Part shown: positions 27,301 through 35,557 of the stretch, piece after piece
Layout of the letters: each line of letters opens with the position of its first letter
Numbering within the stretch: position 1 is the first letter of the stretch
Assembly (NCBI GenBank): GCA_905198835.1
Contig: CAJKDY010000003.1
Coordinates: 62,001-126,000 of the forward strand
Direction: 5' to 3'
Source of the DNA: an uncultured Eubacteriales bacterium
GTDB lineage: Bacteria; Bacillota; Clostridia; Oscillospirales; Oscillospiraceae
Length of the DNA stretch: 64,000 bases
Notes under the pieces: generated by a model
Seen by the model: the letters and a program-made list of their open reading frames with translations, nothing else
Told to the model about the DNA's origin: nothing
Database searches by the model: none
Position numbers and translations under genes: made by a program

Positions 27301-28306
27301 CAAGGCCCACCAGATAATCAATGTAATTGTCGTGACTGTCCACTGTCCCGGTGATCTCCCCGCCGTACATGGTAAACCGGCAAGGCCGAACCGGGATAGA
27401 GCCGCCGATGCGGATGGTGGCGTTACGGACCGTCCCGCCATACATCACCATAGTCCCGGGATACTTTTTAGTCACCCCATCTACCGTGACGCGGGCTTCG
27501 TCAATATCTATGGAGCGCGCCGGATACCTTTCATAGGATGAATCACCCTGGAGTAGGCCGCCAGTCAGAATAAAAAAAGGCGCTTCCACGCAAAGCCCTT
27601 TTTGATTTCCGCAGATGGACCCGCCGGCCACAAAGACCTTGGCGTTGTCAGCCGTAATGCCAGCGCCGGTGCGGGAGGTTATCAGGCGGTTTCCGCAGAT
27701 GGAGCCGCTAAACAGCGAAATGGCGACCGGCGAGGTGGCCGGGTCATAGTTTGTATATCGTGCGTAAAGTCCACCGTGGGATGGGATGGAAGAACTGAGG
27801 CCCTCCGCTCTGCCACCGCCGGTGATCACGCCGCCGGTCCAGGGGGTGCCGGAGGGATTGGCGTCGTCAAAGACCCACACGCTGTTTTCGTCCTCGGTGT
27901 AGTAATGGGTGGTGGGGGTGGGGTTGTCTTCATTCGCGTCGCTGTCGTAGACCTCCAGGCAGGCGTTGTCGCCCACGGTGATCACCGCGACCTTTCCCGT
28001 ACCCCGCAGGATATGGCCCGCCAGGTCCAGCTTCACTACGGCGTTATCCGCCACGGTGAAGTCGGTGGTCAGGTCCAGGTCCTCCGTCAGGTAGTAGCTT
28101 CCGGTGGCCAGTTCGCAACCATCGGAGGGGAGAGGCGTGTCAAACGCCACTTCGTAACTCTGGGAATTGCCGGCGGCGTCTAAGTAGACGCCTCTGGCCA
28201 CGGTGCCGCTGACCGGCTCGGCCTCCGCCGCGGCGGCAGGGATCAGACCCGCCGCCATGCACAGCGCCAAAAGCGCGCCCAGCCATCGTTTCTCTTTCGT
28301 TAACAT
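24341..28306 (-). CDS. Secreted vWA-domain surface protein with beta-helix region
   Basis: A protein of 1,321 residues with signal peptide (MLTKEKRWLGALLALCMAAG, cleavage near AAAEA). About 90-560 is rich in GGxI/GNxx repeats (SGSICGNRLI, GGVITNNAF, GRITDNTPS), typical of a right-handed beta-helix. Around residue 650 a von Willebrand A domain begins with the MIDAS motif DQSGSMKDS and continues through FITDGTPTS. The C-terminal third has Cys/His-rich repeats (CACGETRSETAQPAEHD, CTKCGHSEEQH). No SLH or LPxTG anchor is present. The second in-frame ATG (28306) has AGGGGTG seven bases upstream and is preferred. Probably an adhesin; the ligand is unknown. Confidence 0.85.
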   Translation of the reverse strand: MLTKEKRWLGALLALCMAAGLIPAAAAEAEPVSGTVARGVYLDAAGNSQSYEVAFDTPLPSDGCELATGSYYLTEDLDLTTDFTVADNAVVKLDLAGHILRGTGKVAVITVGDNACLEVYDSDANEDNPTPTTHYYTEDENSVWVFDDANPSGTPWTGGVITGGGRAEGLSSSIPSHGGLYARYTNYDPATSPVAISLFSGSICGNRLITSRTGAGITADNAKVFVAGGSICGNQKGLCVEAPFFILTGGLLQGDSSYERYPARSIDIDEARVTVDGVTKKYPGTMVMYGGTVRNATIRIGGSIPVRPCRFTMYGGEITGTVDSHDNYIDYLVGLEDSTFEMYGGSIHDACADYIISMDSNVIPENSTPGEEGGCTFLLDGGVITNNAFRDSLIRAAAKEKNIIRSGRITDNTPSRNIKAGTIVLTGTRYQGDNVGFGSCVIEGGEISGNDYPGVKAHESCSLSLSGAVKLTGNSQGDICLMDGCKAIIAGPLSNTEKISVYMDPVGVFTSGWSAQMGSADPADYFTSAMEGYEVKAQSVDGAVEAALVAVSAPVVTHTATFVVGDEVIDRVVFEEGAATLAEPALPQRANYVGRWERYNLAAATGDITVHGLYTPLDPDAVSNVDAGVTATYDKSEVTIDLFARADSRTVKVVSQQTKPVDVVLVLDQSGSMKDSLSARDRQSKRDALVSCANAFVQSLYENAVASGADHRVAVVGFAYSSYNGGNYKNTGLLATPSGQSVNYARLKESDYRSALLPVNDGGHINANVVSGINAIRADGATAADLGLKMARDIFSANPTQGERERIVIFITDGTPTSWGEEPARVRPTAATAISVASTIKNAQGAKIYSVGVHANADPSAAFTEAPDGITTNRNGTFVSYDFNRFLHAVSSNYPSAAAMDALGDGDKNGGFYMGVRDTENLDKIFTNILYSTVYQLKTFDKATLYYTLTPEFTLTTEQELAMRQALAAQGLTDADIQVIRNADSTTSLRFQNVKVREVYGEDGKLHYEAAVRFQVSANQTDALPDPSLASWTISEATFSPAHTHSFAPAYQTGSCREGLTSVYRCACGETRSETAQPAEHDFVAVLADNGGVGAEVERVVCTKCGHSEEQHINFKVSYSSARKTTVLDLNLLQNDVDVVQPTEDIELRFFVGEDGGKLYTVTRIDPDGQRTTYQTRAEGGYLVFRADHFSIYVLSELDETTAQPVEAVSYEQAVELLDSKTVSAPTAPLEGAGTGGTGIGGVQIANDTLSAMIDLADGLDGAAAFLAVYTQGRMTGVQRTALAPGRQSVSFSIPEGADRVKLFVLSGDSAPLCGAYQLEP

Positions 28307-28369
28307 ATCCATTCACCCCTTTGATAAAATCAAGCGAAAAGTTGAGCTATTATTCTATATTCCAATTTT

Positions 28370-28398
28370 AGTATAACATAGAGAAGTTTCCAATGCAA
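28370..28398 (-). promoter_or_regulatory. Promoter for the vWA gene
   Basis: On the minus strand: -35 TTGCAT (28393-28398), 17-base spacer, -10 TATACT (28370-28375). Confidence 0.7.
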
Positions 28399-28471
28399 GG
28401 AAAAATGTGAGGAATTACCTAACATACATTTCAGTACCCAGCCGCTATACTTTTGTTAGGTGATAGCTACG

Positions 28472-28711
28472 ATGAACGAATTGCGTTTTGACCCCAACAT
28501 TTACGATACCATACGGAAGAATATCCGCTCTTACCGAAAGAGCCGAGGACTGACCTCGGCCCAGCTTGCCGAGGCGGTGGGGCTTTCTCACGACTTCATT
28601 CGGCAGATCCAAAGCGAAAGGGCCGGGTACAATTTCTCTGTGGAGACCTTCTACAAGATCTCTGTGGCCCTGGGCGTCAGCATGGACCAGCTGGCTGGCC
28701 GCGCATCATAA
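28472..28711 (+). CDS. Small XRE/Cro-type HTH regulator
   Basis: A 79-residue single helix-turn-helix protein (IRSYRKSRGLTSAQLAEAVGL, FIRQIQSERAG, LGVSMDQLA), typical of Xre/Cro DNA-binding domains with no ligand domain. The ATG at 28472 has AGGTGA seven bases upstream; an in-frame GTG at 28460 would overlap that site. It is divergent from the vWA gene, and a perfect inverted repeat in the shared region suggests autoregulation. A strong terminator follows directly. Confidence 0.85.
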   Translation: MNELRFDPNIYDTIRKNIRSYRKSRGLTSAQLAEAVGLSHDFIRQIQSERAGYNFSVETFYKISVALGVSMDQLAGRAS

Positions 28712-28744
28712 AAACCGGGAGCGGATATCCGCTCCCGGTTTTTA
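28709..28744. terminator. Bidirectional terminator between the XRE gene and the SLH gene
   Basis: A 16-base perfect stem (28709-28724 / 28729-28744) has a four-base loop and A/T tails on both sides. The left arm overlaps the XRE stop codon. Confidence 0.9.
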
Positions 28745-28779
28745 TGATATGTGTGCCTATTTGCCCTTTCCGGGTCTGT

Positions 28780-31700
28780 TCAGCGGGTAAAAGCGCGGTG
28801 GAGGAAGACGGCCAGTTCGCCGCGGGTGCAGGGGCGGTCCGGCTCAAAGGTGGTGGGGGTGGTGCCGGTGGTAATGCCCCGCTCCACCGCCCAGCAAAGG
28901 GCCTTTTCATAGTCAGCCCCAGCGGGGACGTCAGTAAAGGGGTGCTGGGCAAGGGCGGGCTCTTCCGAGCCATGGGAACGCCACAGCAGGGCCAGCGCCT
29001 CGGAGCGGGAGCAGGGCTGGTCGGAGACGGGGGCCATATGGAGGATGTCCGCCGCCTCGGCCTGGGTCAGGATCCGATCAGGGGCGAAGACGCGGTCGCC
29101 GACGGGGGGCATAAGGCCGCCCTCTACACCCCAGATGGCGGCGTCATAGTAATAGGCGGCGGGGTCCAGATCGGCCACGGGCAGAGCCCGGCGCTCGGGC
29201 CATTGGACTTGGATGGCGGTGAGATAGACCGCGTTATCCCCGGCGGTGCCGGTGTGGTTGATGTCCACGCCGCTGTCCGTGATCGCGCTGAGGCCGGGGA
29301 CATAGGCCGAGAGGGATACCTGCTCCACGGTGGCGGAGGAATAGACGTTGGCGTAGACCCGCTCTCCCCGGGTCCAGACGTGGACCCCGGCCTGGGTGAG
29401 GAACACCCCGGATTCTGTGGGCTGGGTGAGCAACTGGGTATTCCCATCAGCGGTGTGGGCCACCAGCACAAAGCCGCAGGCGCTGCTGGAGGTGCGGTAG
29501 ACGCGAAGGCCGTAGCCAGCGTGGCGTTCAGGGTCATACTTGACCATGAAGTCCATGTACTGATTCTTGGAGCCAAAGCCCTGCCCGGCGGTCTTGCCCG
29601 GGGCCAGGGTGACGCAGAGGTCCATCTCCCGGTCCAGCTTTTCCAGGGGGGCGTACATCAGCCGGGCGCCTCGGTCGGTGTTATAGAGCCCGGTGATCCC
29701 GGCGGTGCCGTTCTTCACCCCCGTGCCGTAGGCCCACTTGGCCTGGCCATCACACTCGGCGGTCCAGCCGCCGGGGAAGGAGCCTGTTTCGGGCACGGCG
29801 TCGGCGGGCTTGACGCTGTCCACCGTCCAGAAGCCGGGGAGGACCTGGCTCTGGGTGGCGGTGGGGAAGGTCCTGAGGTCCACCACCAGCGTGCCGTCAA
29901 ATTCGGGGACATTCTCCGCCGCCACGGGGACGGAAGAGATGGCGGTGGCGGCGGCGCCGTAGTCGGAGCGGATGTGCTTGGGCTCCACGCTGACCATCAG
30001 GTACTTGCCCACGTAGGCCCGGTCCAGAGTGATGCTCTTCAGGGGGTTCTCTCCCCGGCCCACGGCGATCTCGATGGGGTCGGTCCCCTGGGCGTCCGAG
30101 CAGACATACCAGGTGATGCGGGCGTTATCCTGCCTGCCACCCAAGGTGGCGGGGGCGTAGGCGTAGGAAACGGACGCGGTGCAGTTGTCGCCAAAGACAA
30201 TGGCGGGAGCCTGGGTAAAGGTAGGGGCGGGGAGGACGCTGGGCCGGACGGTGAGGGCCACTGCGGCCTCTAAGCCGGAGGCGTCCCGGGCGGTGACGAT
30301 GACCAGAGCGGGGGCCTCGGTGGTATTGATCCCCTCCACGGTACATGTGCCATCGGCGTTGGGGGTGAGCTTGACATACTGCCTGTCGCTGTCCTTGATA
30401 GACCAGGTCACCTGGGCGTTGGCGTTGTAGTCGGTGGCCTGGGGGCCGGTGAGGGTGTAGGCCAGCTTCAAAACGCCGCTGTCGCCGCCGGACACCATCG
30501 TGGCGGAGCTGGGAGCGGTATCCTCCTCGGTGACGATGTAGGCGTTCATAAAGGTGGGCAGGTCAGCGGCCCCGGCGGCGGTGACGGTCTGCTTCTGGCC
30601 CAGGGGATCCCAGTCGTCCGTGCCCCGGAGAAGATTGTAGACGTTATAGGTCCCGTCAGGCAGCTTGAAGGCCTTGAGGGCGGCCTTGCCGGTGAGGTCC
30701 ACCCCGGCGTCCGAGCGGGCCCCGGCGTCAAAGGTGATGGGGGCTCCATTGAAGTTCACGTTGGAGTAGTAGCTCTTAAAGGTTTCGCCAAACACGTCGC
30801 TCCAGCCGATGGCGGCATTGCGAATGGCGCTTGTAAAGGAGCTGTCGATGACGGTGAAGGGCCCGGCGCTCTTGACCAGATACTGAGTGACGCTCTGGGC
30901 GGAGGCGTCGGCGTCCAGGGGGACGAGCTTCATGGTGCAGTCCAGCAGCGTGACCCCGGCGGAGGTGTACCAGGGCTTTGAGGAGTAGAATTCAAATTCG
31001 CAGCCCAGATACACCGCCTGGGAAGAGCCGTTGAGGGCGTCGTCGGTGCACTCCAGATGGCAGTCCACATAGAGGGCCCGCTGGGAATTGTTGAAGGGCA
31101 TCATGTTGAGCCGGCTGATAAAGCGGACGTTTTGGGCAAAGAGCTTGTCGCCGTCGTAGACGCCGATCTGACCCTGGGTCACGTTGCCAGGGGCCCGCAT
31201 GGGCATATTCAAGGAGGGGTCTGCGGGGTAGACCAGATCCACATTGCAGTAGTCGCCAAAGGTCAGGTCCTTCAGGGTCAGGCCGTCGCCGGTGATGTGG
31301 AACATGGTGTAGTTGGAGCCCATAAAGCCCACATCGTGGCCGAAGTTGGCGGCCACCACCACGTCCTGAGGATCGTCCGACAACCCGGTGATATGGAGGT
31401 TCTCGCAGGCGATCTCCAGCTGATAGTCCCCCTTCATATCCTGGGCCTCGGGGGCGTGGGGGTCGTGGAGCCAGTAGACGTAAGGGGCCAGGTAGAGCTC
31501 CATGGGCTCGGCTTCGGTGCCGTCGGTGAGGTGGGCCACGGCGTCGGTGAAGGAGTTGAAGACATAGTCGGACTTGGCCGCCTGCTCATCACTCAAGCGG
31601 CCGTCTACATAGAGGGCGTGGGGACCCAGGACCACGTTCCGACCCTGGTAGGTAAAGGAGCCGCCGTCGGCGGCCAGGACAGGGACATCCGCGGGCAAGG

Positions 31701-31782
31701 GTCCGGCGGCCAGTGCGGCCATAGGCAGACACAGCAAGGCCCCGGCCAGGATCAGGGACAGACAGAGAACGCGCTTTTTCAT
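28780..31782 (-). CDS. Secreted beta-helix/SLH surface protein
   Basis: A protein of 1,000 residues with signal peptide MKKRVLCLSLILAGALLCLP. Residues about 30-345 resemble the pectate lyase/pectinesterase-like beta-helix (NLHITGLSDDPQDVVVA, FNNSQRALYVDCHLE, QAVYLGCEFEFYSS). About 425-540 is an Ig-like/BIG-type domain, and about 650-800 is a laminin-G/lectin-like beta sandwich. The C-terminal 130 residues are SLH repeats (HPFTDVPAGADYEKALCWAV, ITTGTTPTTFEPDRPCTRGE). AAAGGAG precedes the ATG. The combination suggests a wall-bound polysaccharide-binding or pectin-modifying protein. I cannot confirm pectinesterase catalytic residues, so activity is uncertain. Confidence 0.85.
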   Translation of the reverse strand: MKKRVLCLSLILAGALLCLPMAALAAGPLPADVPVLAADGGSFTYQGRNVVLGPHALYVDGRLSDEQAAKSDYVFNSFTDAVAHLTDGTEAEPMELYLAPYVYWLHDPHAPEAQDMKGDYQLEIACENLHITGLSDDPQDVVVAANFGHDVGFMGSNYTMFHITGDGLTLKDLTFGDYCNVDLVYPADPSLNMPMRAPGNVTQGQIGVYDGDKLFAQNVRFISRLNMMPFNNSQRALYVDCHLECTDDALNGSSQAVYLGCEFEFYSSKPWYTSAGVTLLDCTMKLVPLDADASAQSVTQYLVKSAGPFTVIDSSFTSAIRNAAIGWSDVFGETFKSYYSNVNFNGAPITFDAGARSDAGVDLTGKAALKAFKLPDGTYNVYNLLRGTDDWDPLGQKQTVTAAGAADLPTFMNAYIVTEEDTAPSSATMVSGGDSGVLKLAYTLTGPQATDYNANAQVTWSIKDSDRQYVKLTPNADGTCTVEGINTTEAPALVIVTARDASGLEAAVALTVRPSVLPAPTFTQAPAIVFGDNCTASVSYAYAPATLGGRQDNARITWYVCSDAQGTDPIEIAVGRGENPLKSITLDRAYVGKYLMVSVEPKHIRSDYGAAATAISSVPVAAENVPEFDGTLVVDLRTFPTATQSQVLPGFWTVDSVKPADAVPETGSFPGGWTAECDGQAKWAYGTGVKNGTAGITGLYNTDRGARLMYAPLEKLDREMDLCVTLAPGKTAGQGFGSKNQYMDFMVKYDPERHAGYGLRVYRTSSSACGFVLVAHTADGNTQLLTQPTESGVFLTQAGVHVWTRGERVYANVYSSATVEQVSLSAYVPGLSAITDSGVDINHTGTAGDNAVYLTAIQVQWPERRALPVADLDPAAYYYDAAIWGVEGGLMPPVGDRVFAPDRILTQAEAADILHMAPVSDQPCSRSEALALLWRSHGSEEPALAQHPFTDVPAGADYEKALCWAVERGITTGTTPTTFEPDRPCTRGELAVFLHRAFTR

Positions 31783-31830
31783 GGGGGATCCGCTCCTTTC
31801 AAGGCTCCGTTTTGTTCGCCAGATAAAACC

Positions 31831-31859
31831 ATTATAAACCTTCCGCCGCGGGAAAGCAA
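31831..31859 (-). promoter_or_regulatory. Promoter for the beta-helix/SLH gene
   Basis: On the minus strand: -35 TTGCTT (31854-31859), 17-base spacer, perfect -10 TATAAT (31831-31836). The -35 abuts the terminator of the ECF operon. Confidence 0.7.
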
Positions 31860-31888
31860 TGCCGGCAGCGGATCACCGCTGCCGGCAT
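31859..31888 (-). terminator. Terminator-like hairpin after the ECF operon
   Basis: A 13-base perfect stem (31859-31871 / 31876-31888) starts 8 bases after the ECF gene stop. The following T-tract is short and interrupted, so efficiency is uncertain. Confidence 0.65.
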
Positions 31889-31895
31889 GATCGTT

Positions 31896-34340
31896 TTACA
31901 CCTGGGCTGAGCCCGGCTCAGCCCAGGAAGGAGAGCCGTCCAGGGCATACTTGAAGCGGATCCGCTCCAGCTTTTCCAGCATGGGCAGGGCGGCCAGCCA
32001 GAGAAACACGGCGGTGGCGGCGGCGTGGATGCAGTCCATGGGAAAGCCCACGGCCCAGGCGGTCAGCAGGACCTCCCAGCGGAACGTATCGGTCCACAAA
32101 AGAGCGGTGGCGGCGTTCACGATGCCGCCGTAGACCACGATGGCGCAGAGCGCGCCAAAGACGCACAAGGCCGTCTTGGAGCGGGGCAGAGCACCCTTGC
32201 GAAACAAGAGCCCGGCCAAAAAGCCCGCCAGGCCCATGGCAAACATCTGCCAGGGCGTCCACGGCCCCTGGGCAAAGAGGATGTTGGACAGCAGCATGGT
32301 CATAGAGCCCACCAAAAAGCCGCTTTCCCCGCCCAAAGCCACTCCGGCAATGACGGTGAGGGCCAGCACCGGCTTGCACTGGGGCAGCATGAAAAAGACT
32401 GCCCGTCCGGCAATGGCGATGGCGCAAAGCACCGCGATGACCACCAGCTCCCTGGCCTGAGGCCTGCGGCCTTCAAAGACCAGAAAGAAGGGCGCCATGG
32501 CCTCCAGAAGAACGAGCAGGGAGATAAAATAGTACTTTCTCCCCTCCAGACAGTAGGCCCCTACAAACAGCGTCAGCGGGATCAGCAGCAGGATCAGCCC
32601 GGCGGCCAGCAGCGTCCGGCGGGGCACACGCCGCTTTTTTTGGAGCGCTTGTGCCTTAGGCGCGGACGGGATGTCCTGTGGCGGCGGTAATGGTGCGGCC
32701 TGGTCCGGCGGGCCGGGCGGCGCGGGGGGTGCGGGCGGTCCGGGGACCTGGGCGCCGCAGGCGGCGATCAAATCGTCGGCGGTGACGGCCTGGGGGACCA
32801 GGGTCCGGCCCATGCGGTTGGCGGCAGTGGTATAGAAGGCGTTACCGGAGAAGAAGGCCCGGGGCGTTCCCTCGGTGACGATAAAGCCGTGGAACATCAG
32901 CGCGCAGCGGTGGGCGTAAGCGGCGCAGAACTCCACGTCGTGGCTGACCATGAGAATGGTCACGCCCCGGTCCGTCAGGCTTCGCAAAATACCCGCCAGC
33001 ACCCGCTTGAAGTGAGCGTCCAGCCCCTTGGTGGGCTCGTCCAGCAGCAGGATGTCCGGCTCCAGCAGCAGGACCTTGGCCAGAGCGGCGCGCTGCCGCT
33101 CCCCGCCGGAGAGGTCAAAGGGGTGGCGGTCTAAAAGGCCGTCTAATTGGCACAGCCCCGCCACCTGGGCGACCTTTTCCCTGTCCTTATAGCACTCCAA
33201 AAGGTCGGCACGCAGGGTGCTTTTTACAAAAAGGGCCTTGGGGTCCTGCGGGGCGGCGGCCACAGAGCCCTGGAGCTTCAGCGTGCCACGGTGGGGCTTG
33301 CCCAGCCCTGCCAGCAGCTTCAAGAGGGTGGACTTGCCCGCGCCGTTGCCGCCCAGTAGCGCCAGAAATTCGCCCCGCTTCATCTCCAGCGTTGACCCCT
33401 GCAGCACGTCGGGACCGTCCTTTTCATAGCGGAAGAAAAGCTCCCGGCAGGAGACGGCGGTCTCCGAAACGGCGGCGGGAATGGTCTCCTCGGGCAGGGG
33501 CTCCAGCTGGTGGCCGGCGGCGTAGCGCTCCAGCCAGTCCCGCCCCTCCCGGACGGTGAGGGGGGGCGCTTGCTCGCCCTCTACCGCCGCCCACACCCGC
33601 AGCGGCGTGGGCATGGCCAGAAACATGGAGTGGTTTCGCGCTTGGAGCACCTGGGCTACCTTCTGGGGCGTCCCTACGGCCAGGAGCCTGCCCCGGTCCA
33701 GCACGGCGGCCCGGTTGGCCAGGGGCAGGGCGTCTTCCAACCGATGCTCGGTCAAAAGCACCGTGACGCCCAGGTCCCGGTTGAGCTTGGCCAGAACGGA
33801 TAAAAAGTCGGCGGCGGCAATGGGATCGAGCTGGCTGGTGGGCTCGTCCAGAATGAGAAGGTCCGGGTCCAGGGTCATGACGGCGGCCAGGTTCAAGAGT
33901 TGCTTTTGCCCGCCGGAGAGGGAGGCTACGTCCCGGTCGAACCAGTCCTGGATACCGAAGAAGGCGGCCATCTCCGCTACCCGGCGGCGGATGGTAGGGG
34001 TGTCCCGGCCCAGGGACTCCAGGCCGAAGGCCAGCTCATGCCAGACCTTGTCGGTGACTAGCTGGTCCTCGGGCGACTGCTGGACAAAGCCGATGCGCTG
34101 GGCCTGTTGGCGCTGGTCATAGTCGCCCAGAGCCTTGCCATAAAAAAGGACTTCACCACTCTGCCGACCATGGGGGGTGAGGACGCTTTTGCACTGGCGC
34201 AGCAGGGTGGATTTGCCGCAGCCGGAAGGACCGCAGAGGACGAAAAAGTCCCCCGCGCCTACCGTAAGGGTGACGCCGTCCAGCGCCAGGGTCCCGCCTG
34301 GATAGCAAAAGCTCAGGTCCTGGAAAGCGAGCGCTTCCAT
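31896..34340 (-). CDS. ECF transporter fusion: two EcfA ATPase domains plus S component
   Basis: An 814-residue three-part protein. Residues about 1-270 are the first ABC ATPase (Walker A GPSGCGKST, signature LSGGQKQ, Walker B LLILDEPTS). About 310-530 is the second (Walker A GGNGAGKST, signature LSGGERQRA, Walker B ILLLDEPTKGLDA). After a Pro/Ala/Gly linker (about 580-605), the last 200 residues are a six-helix ECF S-component-like domain (VIAVLCAIAIAGRAVFF, FLVGSMTMLLSNILFAQGPW). A long open frame upstream is ecfT read in the wrong frame; the ATG at 34340 begins the ATPase fold. The preceding cobalamin-type riboswitch points to cobalamin or a precursor as substrate, but S-component specificity is inferred only from that context. 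Confidence 0.88.
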   Translation of the reverse strand: MEALAFQDLSFCYPGGTLALDGVTLTVGAGDFFVLCGPSGCGKSTLLRQCKSVLTPHGRQSGEVLFYGKALGDYDQRQQAQRIGFVQQSPEDQLVTDKVWHELAFGLESLGRDTPTIRRRVAEMAAFFGIQDWFDRDVASLSGGQKQLLNLAAVMTLDPDLLILDEPTSQLDPIAAADFLSVLAKLNRDLGVTVLLTEHRLEDALPLANRAAVLDRGRLLAVGTPQKVAQVLQARNHSMFLAMPTPLRVWAAVEGEQAPPLTVREGRDWLERYAAGHQLEPLPEETIPAAVSETAVSCRELFFRYEKDGPDVLQGSTLEMKRGEFLALLGGNGAGKSTLLKLLAGLGKPHRGTLKLQGSVAAAPQDPKALFVKSTLRADLLECYKDREKVAQVAGLCQLDGLLDRHPFDLSGGERQRAALAKVLLLEPDILLLDEPTKGLDAHFKRVLAGILRSLTDRGVTILMVSHDVEFCAAYAHRCALMFHGFIVTEGTPRAFFSGNAFYTTAANRMGRTLVPQAVTADDLIAACGAQVPGPPAPPAPPGPPDQAAPLPPPQDIPSAPKAQALQKKRRVPRRTLLAAGLILLLIPLTLFVGAYCLEGRKYYFISLLVLLEAMAPFFLVFEGRRPQARELVVIAVLCAIAIAGRAVFFMLPQCKPVLALTVIAGVALGGESGFLVGSMTMLLSNILFAQGPWTPWQMFAMGLAGFLAGLLFRKGALPRSKTALCVFGALCAIVVYGGIVNAATALLWTDTFRWEVLLTAWAVGFPMDCIHAAATAVFLWLAALPMLEKLERIRFKYALDGSPSWAEPGSAQV

Positions 34341-35170
34341 GCCGCGTCCTCCCTTCGGTCGAGAAATACAGGGGTCATACAAAGGGCCAAAAAGACCGGG
34401 AAAAGGCTGAGGGTAAAGGGGGAGAGCGGGGCGGCCTTTACCGAAGGATACCACCGCCACGCCAGAGCCCCCGTTGCCCAGCCCCAGGCGAGGTAAGCCC
34501 CGCAAAGGCCCAGCCAGAGGAGCAGCCCCCGGTCCCGGGCGTCGAACCGGTAGATGGAAAAGGCGGTGCGGCCAGGCAGGCCATAGCCCCGGCTTTTCAT
34601 GCTGTCGGCGGTGTGGATGGCGTCCTCCAGGCTCCAAGTCACCACAATGGAGAAGACCGTGGCCGCCGCGCGCAGACGCTGGAGCAAGGGCCCTTGGGAC
34701 ACGTCCCGGCCCATACAGCGCTGGGCGTCCGCCACTTGATGAAAGCGGGTCTTGAACCGGGGCACGAACCGCAGCGACATACTCAAAACCAGGCTCAGAG
34801 CGGGGGCGGCGCGGCCAAAGAGATAGACGAACTTGTCCGAGGAGAGGACCTGGGTCAGGCAGGAAAACCAGGTGATGACGGCGCATAAAAGTCCGGCGGC
34901 AAAGAGCCCGTAGAGGATGCTCTCCAGCGTCAGGGGATTGCCCGAGGGCAGATAGGTCAGGATGGTGGTCCCCTCATGGCTGAAGGCGGGGTTGACCACC
35001 GCGGCGATGAGGGCCATGGGCAGAAGATACCGAAGGCTGCCCGCCGCGGCCCGCCCGCCCTTCAAATAGATCGCATAGACCATGGCGCAGACTAAGGAGA
35101 GGCCCAGAGCGGCGGGATGAGGGAGGAACATGGTGAACACAAGCACCAGCGTAAAATAGCAAAAATTCAC
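34313..35170 (-). CDS. ecfT: ECF transporter transmembrane component EcfT
   Basis: A membrane protein of about 285 residues with four to five helices. It contains EcfT coupling motifs (ALSLVLSMSLRFVPRFKTR; SMKSRGYGLPGR, the A-R-G-type helix that contacts the ATPases). It overlaps the ATPase/S fusion by 28 bases. The start is odd. The first canonical codon is the GTG at 35170, but it lies inside the conserved N-terminal motif that reads DAFSACHPLVNFCYF when translated from further upstream. In that frame the only plausible initiator before an in-frame TGA is ATC at 35209, five bases after GGGAGGTGAG. The coordinates given are for the conservative GTG start; the true start is probably upstream. 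Confidence 0.85.
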   Translation of the reverse strand: MNFCYFTLVLVFTMFLPHPAALGLSLVCAMVYAIYLKGGRAAAGSLRYLLPMALIAAVVNPAFSHEGTTILTYLPSGNPLTLESILYGLFAAGLLCAVITWFSCLTQVLSSDKFVYLFGRAAPALSLVLSMSLRFVPRFKTRFHQVADAQRCMGRDVSQGPLLQRLRAAATVFSIVVTWSLEDAIHTADSMKSRGYGLPGRTAFSIYRFDARDRGLLLWLGLCGAYLAWGWATGALAWRWYPSVKAAPLSPFTLSLFPVFLALCMTPVFLDRREDAAWKRSLSRT

Positions 35171-35262
35171 CAGGGGATGACAAGCGGAAAAAGCGTCTTG
35201 ACCTTGGATAGGACCTCACCTCCCAAATGGGCGCGCCTCACGCCCTGGGCTATCATATACAA

Positions 35263-35295
35263 AGCGGACCCTCCGACCTGGCCGGAGGGTCCGCT
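35263..35295 (-). terminator. Riboswitch-associated intrinsic terminator
   Basis: A perfect 13-base stem (35263-35275 / 35283-35295) with a 7-base loop is followed on the minus strand by TTTGTAT. It sits between the B12-type riboswitch and the ecfT ribosome site, where it could attenuate transcription of the transporter. Confidence 0.75.
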
Positions 35296-35359
35296 GGCGC
35301 GCATATAGCATCGTGCTTTTTCCGCTTCGCGTGATCGACCCGGATTCCGGCAGGCCGCT

Positions 35360-35492
35360 CGCACGGTACAGCAGATAGTCTGACTTCGCGCCGAGGAGCT
35401 CGGCGACTTACACACAGTGACCTTCTCGCCAGGGGATCGCACCCTGATTTATCCGGCTGTTACGCCACGTGTACCATGCATCGTGTTCACTT
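35360..35492 (-). promoter_or_regulatory. Cobalamin-type riboswitch upstream of the ECF operon
   Basis: The minus-strand leader contains a B12-box-like sequence (GAAGTCAGACTATCTGC, 35371-35387), the internal element GGTGCGATCCCC followed by CACTGTG, and closing P1 strands GGTAC (35471-35475) and GTACC (35365-35369). These match the order of conserved blocks in cobalamin riboswitches. It is shorter than the classical AdoCbl class, so a compact variant is possible. A terminator hairpin and an ECF transporter follow. I could not run a covariance model. Confidence 0.75.
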
Positions 35493-35499
35493 TGCTGTT

Positions 35500-35528
35500 A
35501 GTATATAAGATTTCCCGGAGAAAAACAA
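35500..35528 (-). promoter_or_regulatory. Promoter of the riboswitch-ECF operon
   Basis: On the minus strand: -35 TTGTTT (35523-35528), 17-base spacer, -10 TATACT (35500-35505). Predicted transcription starts just before the riboswitch. Confidence 0.65.
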
Positions 35529-35557
35529 GGCGTATTTTGCCGGCGTGAAAATTTCCC

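Noticed and set aside
31896..34886. A longer version of the ECF ATPase gene starting near 34886
   Set aside because: The extra N-terminal part overlaps ecfT in another frame, is Arg/Pro-rich and has no homology to ABC proteins; the ATG at 34340 begins the ATPase fold.
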